Shown one piece after another: positions 1-11,200 of a stretch of 64,000 nucleotides of DNA. Position 1 is the stretch's first letter. Every line of letters begins with the position of its first letter. The stretch comes from Trileptium ribeirensis (taxonomy: Eukaryota > Nematoda > Enoplea > Enoplida > Thoracostomopsidae). The notes below the pieces were generated by a model, which was given only the letters and a program-made list of their open reading frames with translations, was not told the origin of the DNA and ran no database searches. The position numbers were made by a program, and so were the translations under genes. Location: positions 1 to 64,000 of the forward strand of contig JASANE010001648.1 of assembly GCA_030248225.1 (NCBI GenBank), written 5' to 3'.

Positions 1-726
1 GAAAGCTTCCCCGACTGTCAGAAGCAAACTTATGAAGCCCTTTGCTATAATATGGGTTTCATGTATTCGTCATCGCAACGCGACGAGGACGCTTTGATAA
101 CGCTACGTATGCGAGTACAAGGGGAACGCGAATCAGTTGCCCTGTACGGACTCGACTTGCAAAACCTTGTGGACAAAGCTTTTCCGGAGGTCGAGTAAGA
201 ACAACGCGACGCCCTATTACAGAAGTTTCTCCGACAAGGACTACGACGGGAATTAAAATCTGGAGTAATAGGAAAGACATACCCGTCTTTTAAGCACATG
301 ATGGACAAGCTCAAATATAAGGAGGACGCCATCTTAGCTTCTCAGAAAGAGGTAATAGGGATACCGGTTCGCAAAAGCAGCCGGTCCAAAACGGTCAACT
401 GCATGTCACAAGGAAGCGAAACTACTCAACTGGTAGATCAAATTCGCGAAGCCCTAGACGAGAATAAGCGCACGACAGCCAGTAGCGACGCTACGATCGC
501 TCGGCTTATTGACCTGCTCGATAAACGCACCGAACAGCACCAACTGAACGCGATGATGCAGAATAGTGTGACCCCGGCAGCCGGCGCTAACGCTATTCCA
601 GCAGCGCCTACTGGCAACCAGTGCTTTCGATGCGGTTTTATAGGACATTTTGCACGGGAATGCCCGTACCTGAATGATGGGACCCGTCGTCGTTCGTTGC
701 CTCAACTGCTGCAGAATTGCAACTAG
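1..726 (+). pseudogene. LTR-retrotransposon gag (nucleocapsid end), broken
   Basis: Reading frame 1 is open from the window edge except for one in-frame TAA at 196-198, then runs to a TAG at 724-726. The C-terminal part has one CCHC zinc knuckle (C-x2-C-x4-H-x4-C, about 610-663) after a Gln/Asn/Ala-rich linker. Upstream is a charged helical stretch typical of a capsid-like gag. This is the usual arrangement of Ty3/gypsy- or BEL-type retrotransposon gag, whose knuckle binds element RNA in the cytoplasmic particle. The 5' end lies outside the window. No protease, reverse transcriptase or integrase motif follows, so the element is degenerate or cut. The single stop and lack of pol make function unlikely. 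The clade cannot be decided from gag alone. Confidence 0.7.
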
Positions 727-3700
727 AAGGTCTCCCGAAGCGACTGGGCTCGGTCCATTTGTACTACCAGCCGTAGTGGCAGTGCCACTTCCTATATTTG
801 TTGTTCCCGCTACGCTACTTATCGGCGTTCTATTCGCGCTCGCTGGCAATAACATTTTTGATCCGAATTTGATTATCAATTCCTATTTGTTTCAATTTGT
901 GTGGCGTCCGTGGTCCCAGTCCGACGTGGGTACGGATGATATGATATATAATTGGCTATATGTGTTTACTGTACCGCGGAGTCTCTACTGTTGAGCACAA
1001 TTTCAGTTCACTAAAATCCTCGTGTACCTATTCCCTAGGTATGTATCTGGTCGTGTAAAATTTTCGCCTCGCTCGACTAACCCTATCACGTATATTCGGG
1101 GCTCCTATTTCGGCAGATATCTTCCGCCTATGTATTTCAATAATTTCACAACACTAGCGAAAAACCCTTCTTTATCTTGTTCTGGCACACAACACCACCG
1201 TTTTGGGTTCGATGCCTACAACTGGCGCCTACCGAGGTTTTATACTCCTAGTTGCGTAGGCGAAGTTTCCGGCTTTGACACCTCCTGTTTTCAAAATAGG
1301 CTAAGGTTTACCAATAAGGTCAATTCACGATTAGTGTGTCAAAACGTCGGTAAAGGGGCGGTTTTCACGGAAACGGCTAGAGGAGTCACCCCCTGATCAA
1401 GCAAATTCAGTAAAGTTGACTAGATCCCTAATCCGGAGATACGTGCCGTATAGTACATGTAAAAGAACATATATTCATTAACTCCTACCGAATCACCAGC
1501 ACTTCATTAGGATATTCATTATAAACACCGCCGCACTAAATGATCATAAGCCCGTTAGGTGGCGATCTCGGCGTGATGTCGAAGCACGATGTACACGATC
1601 CGGCTGCGGATGTACTATCAACACGATACTGCCCCGTGGTCCGATTATTTAGAACAATCCCGTGGCGACGTCTACGGTGCGATCGGTCGTAGAGCGTTCA
1701 AGCAGGCAAGCAGCAACACAGCCAATCTCTACACGGATATGGTACTGGCCGGACGAAATAATAACGTTCACTCTAGTTCAGTCAATTGTTCGACCGGGAG
1801 ACACGGTGCCGTCGATTGATTGAGTAAGTCGGCGATATTAGTCAGTTCCTTCACTGCAGTCCTGAATTACTACCACTGGCACGATTATAATAAAGTCAAT
1901 CACGAATTAAATCGCGGATTATATCGCTTACGCAATCCAATACCTTGCCAAATTAGCTTATAATCCTAAAATATTAATACTAACGGTCCACTGTACCGTG
2001 CACCCTGAAGCATGACCACCGACTACAGGCATCGCCGGACAGACTATCACCACCTCCATAGAGCCCATCACGTTTTATTCCTTGATATCATTCAATTAAT
2101 CTCGGGTCCGGCTCATGCTGCCCGGGTTAATGTCAGCGCTTTATAGATTTGGCTCAAAAACATCCAGTCCAACCGTGCTAGATGGACGGAACAACTCACA
2201 CTTCGTGAGTCGACTCAAAACAGCAGCGTTGGACCCTGTGACCGCATGAGCTGAACCTGGTTGCAGTCATATGTAAGTACCAGTAACAACTACTAACATT
2301 GCTTTATCAAACGTTTATTACAATTTGCACTTACGGGACGCAAACACACGTTCTCCCTCAACATGCATTAAACGGCGAAATTCGAACGGAACGTTGGGGT
2401 TGCTAGAAGTCCCGAGGTCCGGTAGGTAGTGAGTTAGTGCTCGGTAATTTCCCAAAGCTTATGGACGCCTTCTCACGGCGTGGCCTCCACTTATGTACTA
2501 GCTAGGACCAGTTCTGGCCCTAAGGGATCCCAGCTGCACCACTCTCAATATTCACCGTGGTGCCCGGACAACCCCGGCTTACACGATTCCCCGGTGGACC
2601 CTAGTCTGACCGGTGGGAACCGCTTAGCTTAGCAGGCCGCCGGCGGGTTTACCAGGGTGTTCGGCCTGGCCCCTATAATGGCCCACGTGTCTAGAGGTAT
2701 GGAGGTCCCCCTGAGGGAGGGTCATCCCCTAGGCCTGCTCACAGGTAATGAGGTTGACCCGTCATTCCCTCTATTTCGGTTGTTAAGTCCTATGTCCTGT
2801 GCCAAGATCAAAGGTTCTACCGAGAGGGCCTGTCCTCGAGAATCTAACGAGCCCACAAGTTATTCGGTAACCCTTGGCCATGGGTGCTCAGAGGTGAAAT
2901 AGTTTATCCTAACTCAATGTGAGGCTCGGCTAACTGGGCCTGGTTGACCTACGGTATTTGAAGATTATTCCGAACGTGTATTGAAATTTTGTCTGAGTAC
3001 ACTTAGGGACCTAGGTGCCGGAGCAACTTACTGAGTAGTGGGCGGACGGGTATGCAGGCGCGAGCGGAGGTAGCGGAGGCATTGCGGAAAATCACATTGA
3101 CGGCAGGAATGAGATCGCATATGATTCAGGTGGGCCGTAATTTAACTAGGAGACGGGGAAGCACCCCTTGGGCGGTGATTAGGGCTAAGGCTGCAGGAAA
3201 ACAGCATGAATGGGGCAAGCATTATTGGAAGGCAGCGCGCAGAAAGGGGACGGGAACTAAGGTCTAGCAGCGTCAAACGTACCTAAGAGGGGACCTACAA
3301 TTTCTTGCATCCGGGTGTGCCTTATATAACTCAATCCAATTCGCCTGCTAAATTTGACACTCCAAAACTTTATTCCTTGGTTTTCCCTTTAAGAATAAAC
3401 ATAAAAACACGATCATGAAACAGAAATATCACTCAATTGAGTGTACACCAAAGTATGCCCATACATATATACATACTATGCGGTGGATTTTGACTTCCGG
3501 GCCCCACTGTACATACGTAACAATTGCCCGTACTGCGAACTAGCCTTTTACTTTTTCTTTGCATGGCAAAAACGACTTAAGCCAACCTTTAATGTTTGTC
3601 GCGAAATTTCCAACGGTTAACTACCCCGATTCGGATGACGAAATTATGTTCTATGAGCTCCGTTTGGGCTCTTTTAGAGACGCGGAACCCTCAGCCCAAA

Positions 3701-3829
3701 ATTTATTATGAAAGTCTTTGGCTACTGTTTATCCTCACGTTAATTTGCCCTAAAATTTCGTCACCGTCCTTAGTACTACCTTAAATTTCGTCCTAAATCT
3801 GCCTGGATTCAACCGTAAAAACGCAGGCA
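727..3829. other. GC-richer block without a recognisable gene
   Basis: About 3 kb downstream of the gag remnant. Composition is close to balanced and CpG is frequent, unlike the AT-rich rest of the window. Open frames are short (at most about 124 codons) and show no pol, integrase or other motif. It may be decayed internal or LTR sequence of the same retroelement, but no paired LTR could be identified. Confidence 0.4.
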
Positions 3830-3992
3830 CAGCACTTACGGGAGCGCGAGGTATCCAACGGACACCCCAACACCCGCAAGGGCTGCCCCTATTCCTACGC
3901 CTAAGCGAGAAAACTTTAAAACTCAGGGCGATGCCTCGGGCGGGTCTCTTCCACGCATCCGCTATGGAGAAGTCCACCCGAGCCAAACACGC
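3830..3992 (+). repeat. GC-rich direct repeat, copy 1
   Basis: About 160 bp beginning CAGCACTTACGGGAGCG recurs at 4285 with about 80 percent identity, a spacing of 455 bp. Both copies share CCAACGGACACCCCA and an inner CGGGCGGG segment. The repeat is non-coding in every frame. It could be a tandem unit within a retroelement leader or LTR. Confidence 0.75.
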
Positions 3993-4284
3993 TCCTCCAG
4001 ATTTTCTATGCCCAAATTTTGTTCCGATCGCGCTGTCTCACCAGTAAAAATTTTAAATCGTGCAGACTCTAAATCATTATTACTAGCAACCGAAAACTTT
4101 GCCGCCAACAAAATACAAAAACTGGACACTGTGAAACGTCACACCCACTGGGCGTCCACACCGGACTCTACCCAGTGGGCGGGGAACCAGTCGAGTCCGG
4201 AAAGACATTCACAAATTTTCTGCAATTTAAACGCAATTTTGACCCCACTTTGTCACACACTTAACCCACTTCCCAGCGCGGGCG

Positions 4285-4450
4285 CAGCACTTACGGGAGC
4301 GCGAGGCATCCAACGGACACCCCAGCACCCGCAAGGGCTGCCCTGATCCTAAGCTCGAGCAGAAATTCAAAAGCACCGGAAAGCCCCGGGCGGGCCTCTT
4401 CCGCACGTCTGCATGCCGAAGAGCCCACCCGGGCGAAGAGAAAAGCCAAA
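4285..4450 (+). repeat. GC-rich direct repeat, copy 2
   Basis: Partner of 3830-3992, same orientation. It is followed by a purine-rich run and, at about 4553, by a TATA-like CTTATATACT next to a poly-C tract. This resembles a retroelement or Pol II promoter, but promoter activity is only a guess. Confidence 0.7.
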
Positions 4451-4900
4451 ACGAAATAAAAGAAAAACGCAAAACTTGGCGACAACCGCCAAAACCGACC
4501 GAATTTCAAAAGGCAAGGTCTCGACTGGTCCCATCACTTAGACGGGCGGCCTGCTTATATACTACTGTTGCTGCCCCCCCGTCTGTTCGCTTAGCCCTCG
4601 CTACTTTCTAGCTCTTGCCCTAAATATTAAGCTTTCCATCATCTCTCCAGTCTGACGAAGCAAATCTATACGCGAACATATAAACGTACAAAAAAATATA
4701 AAACTGCCAAGAGAACAAGACTGCATCGGCCAAGACAACAACAAGCTTTGATCATCACACTGTACAATTTGCTGCGTACAAAACACTGGTCAATAGCAGA
4801 CTACCCATAAGCAGGGTCTGTCAATGTATTAGCGCCCCCGGGCTGGTAAACAACTAAACCTCGCGCTGGTCGGCCCGGGAGAAATTTTAAAGCAAAATAT

Positions 4901-4957
4901 AACGGCGCTCAGGGCGCCGTTTTCTCATAGGGATATCGGCACGTTTTTGCCGATATC
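4901..4957. other. Two adjacent perfect hairpins
   Basis: 4901-4908 and 4914-4921 are exact 8-bp complements (AACGGCGC / GCGCCGTT) around a 5-nt loop. 4932-4941 and 4948-4957 are exact 10-bp complements (GATATCGGCA / TGCCGATATC) around a 6-nt loop. They sit 10 bp apart. Perfect stems like these are unusual in this otherwise decayed block. Confidence 0.75.
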
Positions 4958-7900
4958 TCGAGATCTAAAAACGGTAGGCGGTCGGGGGCAGGACCAGAAT
5001 CATGCCCTGGCAGACCGGTTACTGATGAAAGTTTAAATTTTAATGTATCTCCCCCGAGAGGCCCGCTAGAGGCCGTGTTACGCGTAAGAAACCCAAAATT
5101 TTGATCTCCCGTTCGAGTTTAGGGGATCCTGAGCGGACCCGTGGGGGTGGGCGGCCCCGGTTTTCAGGGAAACGGTTAGGGTGGGACCCGATAAGTGTCC
5201 CAGGCCCCAAAAATCGGAAAGTTTGGATTATTTTGGGGTCCTTTTTGGCTTAGAAGATTGGAGGCTTAAGCGCCTGTTCGGGGGTGCGTAAGTATTTAGG
5301 GGATCCACAATTTTAGACCCGCCGGGGCAATTTGACACCCCAGTAGAGTCCTTAAGAGGGTTTAGTCACCCTGGTTCCTCAAAGATTTGTCGGAAACCCA
5401 AAAATTAAATTTTTGTGTCGCACCCTAAAATAGTCCCGTAGAAAATTTTGTGCCCGAAATTTGCTTTCCGAAAATTTTGTTCATGTTACATTTATGTTGT
5501 ATATGACTATGTTGTTTATGAACCAGTGAATGTCTATATAATATCGTACTTAATCGCGGGTAAAATTCTTTCGGGTTCTGATTAATTTATAGCATATATA
5601 TCGATTATATAAAAACTAGGTCCCTGAGTACCTTTTCGCCATTTATGAACCAAATGGAAACAGGCATTTCTCCACAGAAATTCCAGTCAAAAACTCCTAA
5701 CAGAGAGAGCACATTTGGGTATCGATAAGCGCCGTCCACCGCCTGGCGCACTGTTTCCGCCAGCGGTGATGGGTGTTCGCTGTGCACTTGGTCCTGCTTT
5801 GAAAATTTCTAATTCGTAACTTCTGACCTCCAGTCACAATGAATAAACAAATATTAAGTTTACCAGTATTGGTAAACAACAAAATTTATTGCACTGCAAT
5901 GATAAATGCTGTACAAATTTTGGAAAATTGCAAAATTTAGGGTTTTCGCCTCAACTAACACGGCCAACCGGTCAAACGACCATGGGACCGAAAGCGATCC
6001 ATGTTGAAATCAGAAGGAGCCTAAATATCAACTCTGCTGAGGTACATTACTATTTGCCAATGTTGTGACAAAATTGCCAAAATAGGCCTGAAAAATTATC
6101 ATGAAGTTAAAATCACCGAAAACCTTAATATCCATAACGCGGTGCTCAGTTCACTTGAAAGCCTGAATCGGTATTTGTAACTGAAATAGAGAAAATCGCC
6201 CGTCTCGATGATGTGCTAACCAATCGTACGGCTTGGTCCGTACGTCCCCTTTATTTGGAATATAGTACCAATGGGGCTGGGTGTGATATACATCGTGTAA
6301 TCTGGGTACTTTTTGAACGTCGCAGGAAAAAGGCGCTTTACAGCGGAAGCGGTCTTCAGAAATTGCCAATATAGCAAGAATCACGATCCAGTTGGTCGTT
6401 GTCGATCTTCTTGGATGTAGCCAATTCTGGTAGCCTTTATCAGCGACATACCAAATATCAAAAACACATGTGTTGGTCAAAATAATAGATGAGTAAACTT
6501 AAGCTGCTCGCCTATCATCCCATTTTGACACTATGCACAAAATACTGTTAGAGGACAAAACAGTCATTGCAATAGCCAATTGCCAATTCAAAAATTTCGG
6601 TTCGCGAACGCAGAGCGACTGATTGCAAAACAGGGTAATTTGTGTTTGTTAACACAACAGACCTATTTGCTGTTTGGCCATGAATTCGTTTCACAACGCA
6701 CAACGTGCCAACTCGCATTCCACATTTTTTCGTTACGCTAATACATTTAGTTTTATTAATGATAATACATGTAGTTCGTGAACATTACATGTGATTTGCA
6801 TTTTTTAAAACACTAAACGGGGAAATTGTCGTTCGATATTTAAATAAAAATTTTCCAGGTGAAGTGTCAAACTGTCACAAATCGGTTACGTAAAGTTTTC
6901 GAAGTAATCGTTAATAGGGCAATTTTTTGTTAATTACCGTTGTGGATGCGTTGCCCAAAACACCAATTTTATGTTCTTTTGTATGTTGACGGATGACACG
7001 TAGCCCGAACAAGCGATCGCCAATCGCGAATAACAGATGTGGCCGGTAGGTGGTGCAATTTAAGTTTACTGATGCATAAGAGAAACAGAAAACAAATAAC
7101 AAAATGTATATATTATAAATCGGTATGGAATATAAAGATCGAAAATTAAGGGTTCTCTAAGGGATCGCTAGTTCAGCCATCCAAGGATCGTTAGTTTTGA
7201 CCGACTGACATCGGCAATAAGAAAATCAAATGATTCAAAACGGGGGTAGTCACCAATTCAAATTTGACCCGGTAAAGCAGTTAAAATTTAAGACAACTGC
7301 TGATCAGGCCTTCTGCAGAAAAGGGATAGTAAATGACGAATCGACCTTATTTCCTATACATAGGCCTAGGGGTGGCTCTCCCTTGAGGGTTTTTAGTAAT
7401 ATAGCACATATAATAGACACTTGTGCAACCGAAAGAGACTAGGCCGAATTCCCGTAAAGCCCGTTTGCGGCCGGTTAAGCTAGCTGGTCGCTGGGGACTA
7501 AAATTTCTCCCTTTAGGGTCGCGGAAGCCGGGTCGTATGGGCACCATTCCTAAGAAACCGACGGTGCAGATGGGTAAATCGCGAAGGCTACCGAGGGGGT
7601 TTTTGTTTTGCTCAGCACAATTCGAATATTTTCTTCCCGGAATATGTGTCAGTGTTCTGTCCAGATCAGCAGGGATAAATCATTTTCAGGTGTGCGTGAA
7701 ATGTTACTGATTTTGGGCCTAAATTTGGTTCAATGCGCCAAAAAGCATCTCGTTCCCCTAAAGGGAGAATCTGAAATTGTTCAAACACATCTCTCTACTG
7801 TTTCAGATATGCACAAGCAGGGACGCGGCACGCCATTCAAAAGTGTTGGGGGCGCTGCGTAAAAATTGCACGTGGCTTAAGGCGACCTATTTTTCCCGAA

Positions 7901-8233
7901 AAGTGAGGGGATTGTCCTCCCTGCACGCGTGCTGCGCTCTTGCGCACAGGTCTATCAAAACTTTTGCCAAGAAATACCCTTGCGTTCATTTTTATCCAGT
8001 TTGTTATGCGCTTCATTTGGTGTAGCGCTAATATCTATGCTGTTTTGATTGCGTAATAATGCTGGTTGACCTATCTGCGCTAATTTTCCGACCCTTTTCA
8101 TCAACTAATATTATAGAAACTGTCATAAACATGCTATTTGATTTCGAATGAGCCTAAAGCTTTAAGTTGGCTTTCATTATTGATTTAACTCTGCCAAAGC
8201 TGAGATTATAAAATCTGACTCGCAGAAAAAGCT
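4958..8233. other. Region without a recognisable gene
   Basis: About 3.3 kb with short frames only. GC falls gradually toward the AT-rich main sequence, with another GC-richer patch at about 7.25-7.95 kb. No domain, repeat pair or RNA gene was recognised. It lies downstream of the putative last exon of the minus-strand gene at 8.2-21.7 kb, so it may contain that gene's 3' flank. Confidence 0.35.
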
Positions 8234-8295
8234 TTAAAATTTATAAAAGTAGATTCTAGTAAACACACGATCAGCAAAGCTACAAAACTGCAGTC
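8234..8295 (-). CDS. Unknown gene, tentative terminal exon
   Basis: A very good acceptor (CTTACTTTCTTCCAG) opens 19 codons and a TAA in the frame left by exon 3. The peptide is aromatic and unlike the rest of the protein, and no AATAAA is close by. It may be read-through of a cryptic acceptor. Confidence 0.25.
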
Positions 8296-11200
8296 CTGGA
8301 AGAAAGTAAGGCAGTACGTGCTCATGGGCGGTAGGTAAGGATGTGGCTACCGTCGATGAGGCATCTGGCTTCCTCACGCTCTGTGCGAAGTGGCGGACAG
8401 GAGCCCGAACCTGCCCCCCGCTCGCCCCACCCGCATAACCTAGGTACTCACGGGTTTTTACTGTACCAAACACAATTGCGAAATTCAATAATTAGACATA
8501 CAACAAATCTAATTTACTGCAGCTTCTTAAAGCAAACTTTTAAAACTTAAGCTGGTTCGTACATAATACGGTACTTTTCAATCAGGTATGATAACGAGCC
8601 TTAATTTTTAATCTCGGATCGGCCTGTTTCTATCAAGTAAAAAGCTATAACTAATCCGGGTTTTTGCCGACAAAATAGTTCCCAAGGGCGAATAATTGAG
8701 TTCTAGGCGAACACTATTAGTGTAAATAATTATAAATTATAAAAGCTCAGTTGAAAGCTGCGTTACAAATGCATAGTCCAGCTCAACTATCATTGACAAA
8801 TGTATGGCCTAGCTAAGCAGTTTCAAATTTTGATAGTCGAGCTGAACTATCTGTGTGACATAGTAGCTAGTTCAGTTGAACGCGTGACATAAATGGGACA
8901 ACGTGCATGCATCTTATCCTAAATGATGCATAATACAAAGATCTGCAAAAGCACATCATTAGTGATATTAGTCTATGAAACCGAATAGAGCCTTTAGAGC
9001 CTAGCCGAAGCACGCCTTGCTTAAAATCTAGTTTCACAAGTCTACAAAATGACACTACGACTAGAAGGTGTGTACATAAAAAGGGGAAGTTTGACTATAG
9101 TCATCACTAATTCAAGCCATAAAATTCAATTCCGCCAAATAAAACAATCATGATTTATATTCCAAAGCTATGCGTTTGGCAACGTTCAGTTGTTAAAGTT
9201 ATGTATCAACATCGTTTTAAATCTCAAGATTTGACAAGCCGGTCTTTAAACTTTGTTTTTGGGATCAGGCGCGTAAATCTTGCCGAAAAAGTGGCGGGGG
9301 TCCGAAAAGTAAATTTAGCACTTAGATTACGTGAAAATGAAAGGGTCGGGTAAACCGGTTATAGAAACGGAACACAAAAAAAGTGGGTGGGCGGACCCCC
9401 ATCCCAAGGACTTTCGCTAGGGTTGGCGACCAAAACTTCCAAATTTACTTATAACTTAGTGAAGATCCCGTTAAACTTGATTTTTTCCACACTTGCTACG
9501 TAAAACATTGATGGGCGTCGTAAAATACCTGTTGATCGTCCAGCAGTCGTTGGAGCAAATTCTGGATTTTGTGATCCCGATTCTGTTTTCGGTGTCACGC
9601 TTTGCTCCAATACAGCGCTTTTGGATGATGATGCAAAGTTGCTTCCAAATTGGTTTCCAGGTGCAGTAAGTTCAAGAGTTTGCGCTGTTGACAAGCCGCT
9701 GGAGCGTTCTATGGAATTGCTTGTGGTGTTAACTGTTGTAAACTGTGATATTTGATTGTTTTCTCCTCGTGATGCTTGATAATCGCTATGAATTGTGTTA
9801 TATGTTGTTGCTCCAGAAAAATTTTGCTGTAGTTGTTGTTCATACGATGGCTGGCTTTGCTCTTGATGTGCCGAGTATTGTTGAAATGGTAGCTGTTGCG
9901 ATACCGACCGAAACGCGCTGCGTATTCCTCCGAATTGAGAATGATCTAAAAATCTTTTAACTTGATTGTAAAATTGTTCTAGTCATATTTCGTGCGTTTC
10001 AACCCCATTCCTCAAGGTGGTGGTGTATAATATATTTGATTCGAGTTTTCGTTATACAATGCATACCGTTGTATATGCGGTAAATAGCTAAAATTCATAT
10101 AGAGCTGTTTTGCAGTAATTTGAACACAGTGCCTACTAATCGAGAACATATGCAAGCTTTTGGTGACATATTTGTTGTTGTTATCGTTGTTCCAACACAA
10201 ATGTATAATGCATTGGAGACGTTTTTATTTTTTATCAGGCTGCGAAAATAGCCAAGTTGCAAACATTTGTATTATGGATATTTAATTAATAACAATCGAT
10301 TGGGTTGACTATTTCTATGAGAAGGCCTGTTAGTATTCTTGGGTATAGAAAATTATTTAAGAGTACTCTACAAAAGATTTATATATTACGGTGTAATGAA
10401 CTTCTCCTAGGAAGACAGATGTTCTGATTAGAACAAAAATATTGATATTATTATTTTCAAGCATGGTTACGGCTTTGACGAATTGGTTTTACAGTTTAGA
10501 AAGATATTACATAGCTACGAGGCAGGCATGACAATATTTGAACTTGGAACATAAACTGTAGGAGATGAATGATTCTCAGATGATTTTCATACCAACCAAC
10601 AATACAACAGTCAAGAACATCGAGTCATAACTATTGTATTCAATACTACTACAATTCCTTATTGTCGAAGACTTGTAGCAACCAAACTGGGTTCTGGGTT
10701 GTTTATGGAGGACAAAAAACAAGGATTATTATCCAGCGTATGCGGTTATATTATAATGTATTATACGTTGTTTATATGCTGGGTTTATGCCTGGTAATAC
10801 CAAACTTTAATTCGCAAAAAGTAATTATGACCACTCTAGTTTCTGAACTCAAAGATGTAAGAATCCACATGTAATTACAAGATGTAGGCAGCGGTAATCG
10901 TCATATAACAATATTAACATATTGCGAGATATATATACTAAACCGAGCAAGACACACCATACAAAGTGCTACATTAGAAATCAATAGTTGCAAACTTTTG
11001 TGCAATAGATAGATTATCCTGTTGCTAGGTTACGGCTCGAAAACCAAAGTTTTGTTACAACAACGGCCAAGATTCACGAACGGCAGGCGGATCTAAGCAA
11101 TTTTTTATCATTGATTGCAGAGTAATCATAGGCACGCAGTGGTAGAAGCATTGATCTGTATGTGTCCCCTTCCAAGCACTGAGACAACACAAACCTCACT

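Noticed and set aside
3052..3267. 71-codon Arg/Lys-rich frame
   Set aside because: GC-rich chance frame in the decayed block; no recognisable family.
4901..4930. Rho-independent terminator
   Set aside because: The hairpin plus T-rich tail resembles one, but the surroundings are eukaryotic retroelement-like sequence with no bacterial gene.
1356..5187. Similar GGTTTTCA.GGAAACGG.TAG segments at 1359 and 5159 as possible LTR pair
   Set aside because: The similarity covers only about 20 bp and does not extend, so it does not define LTRs.
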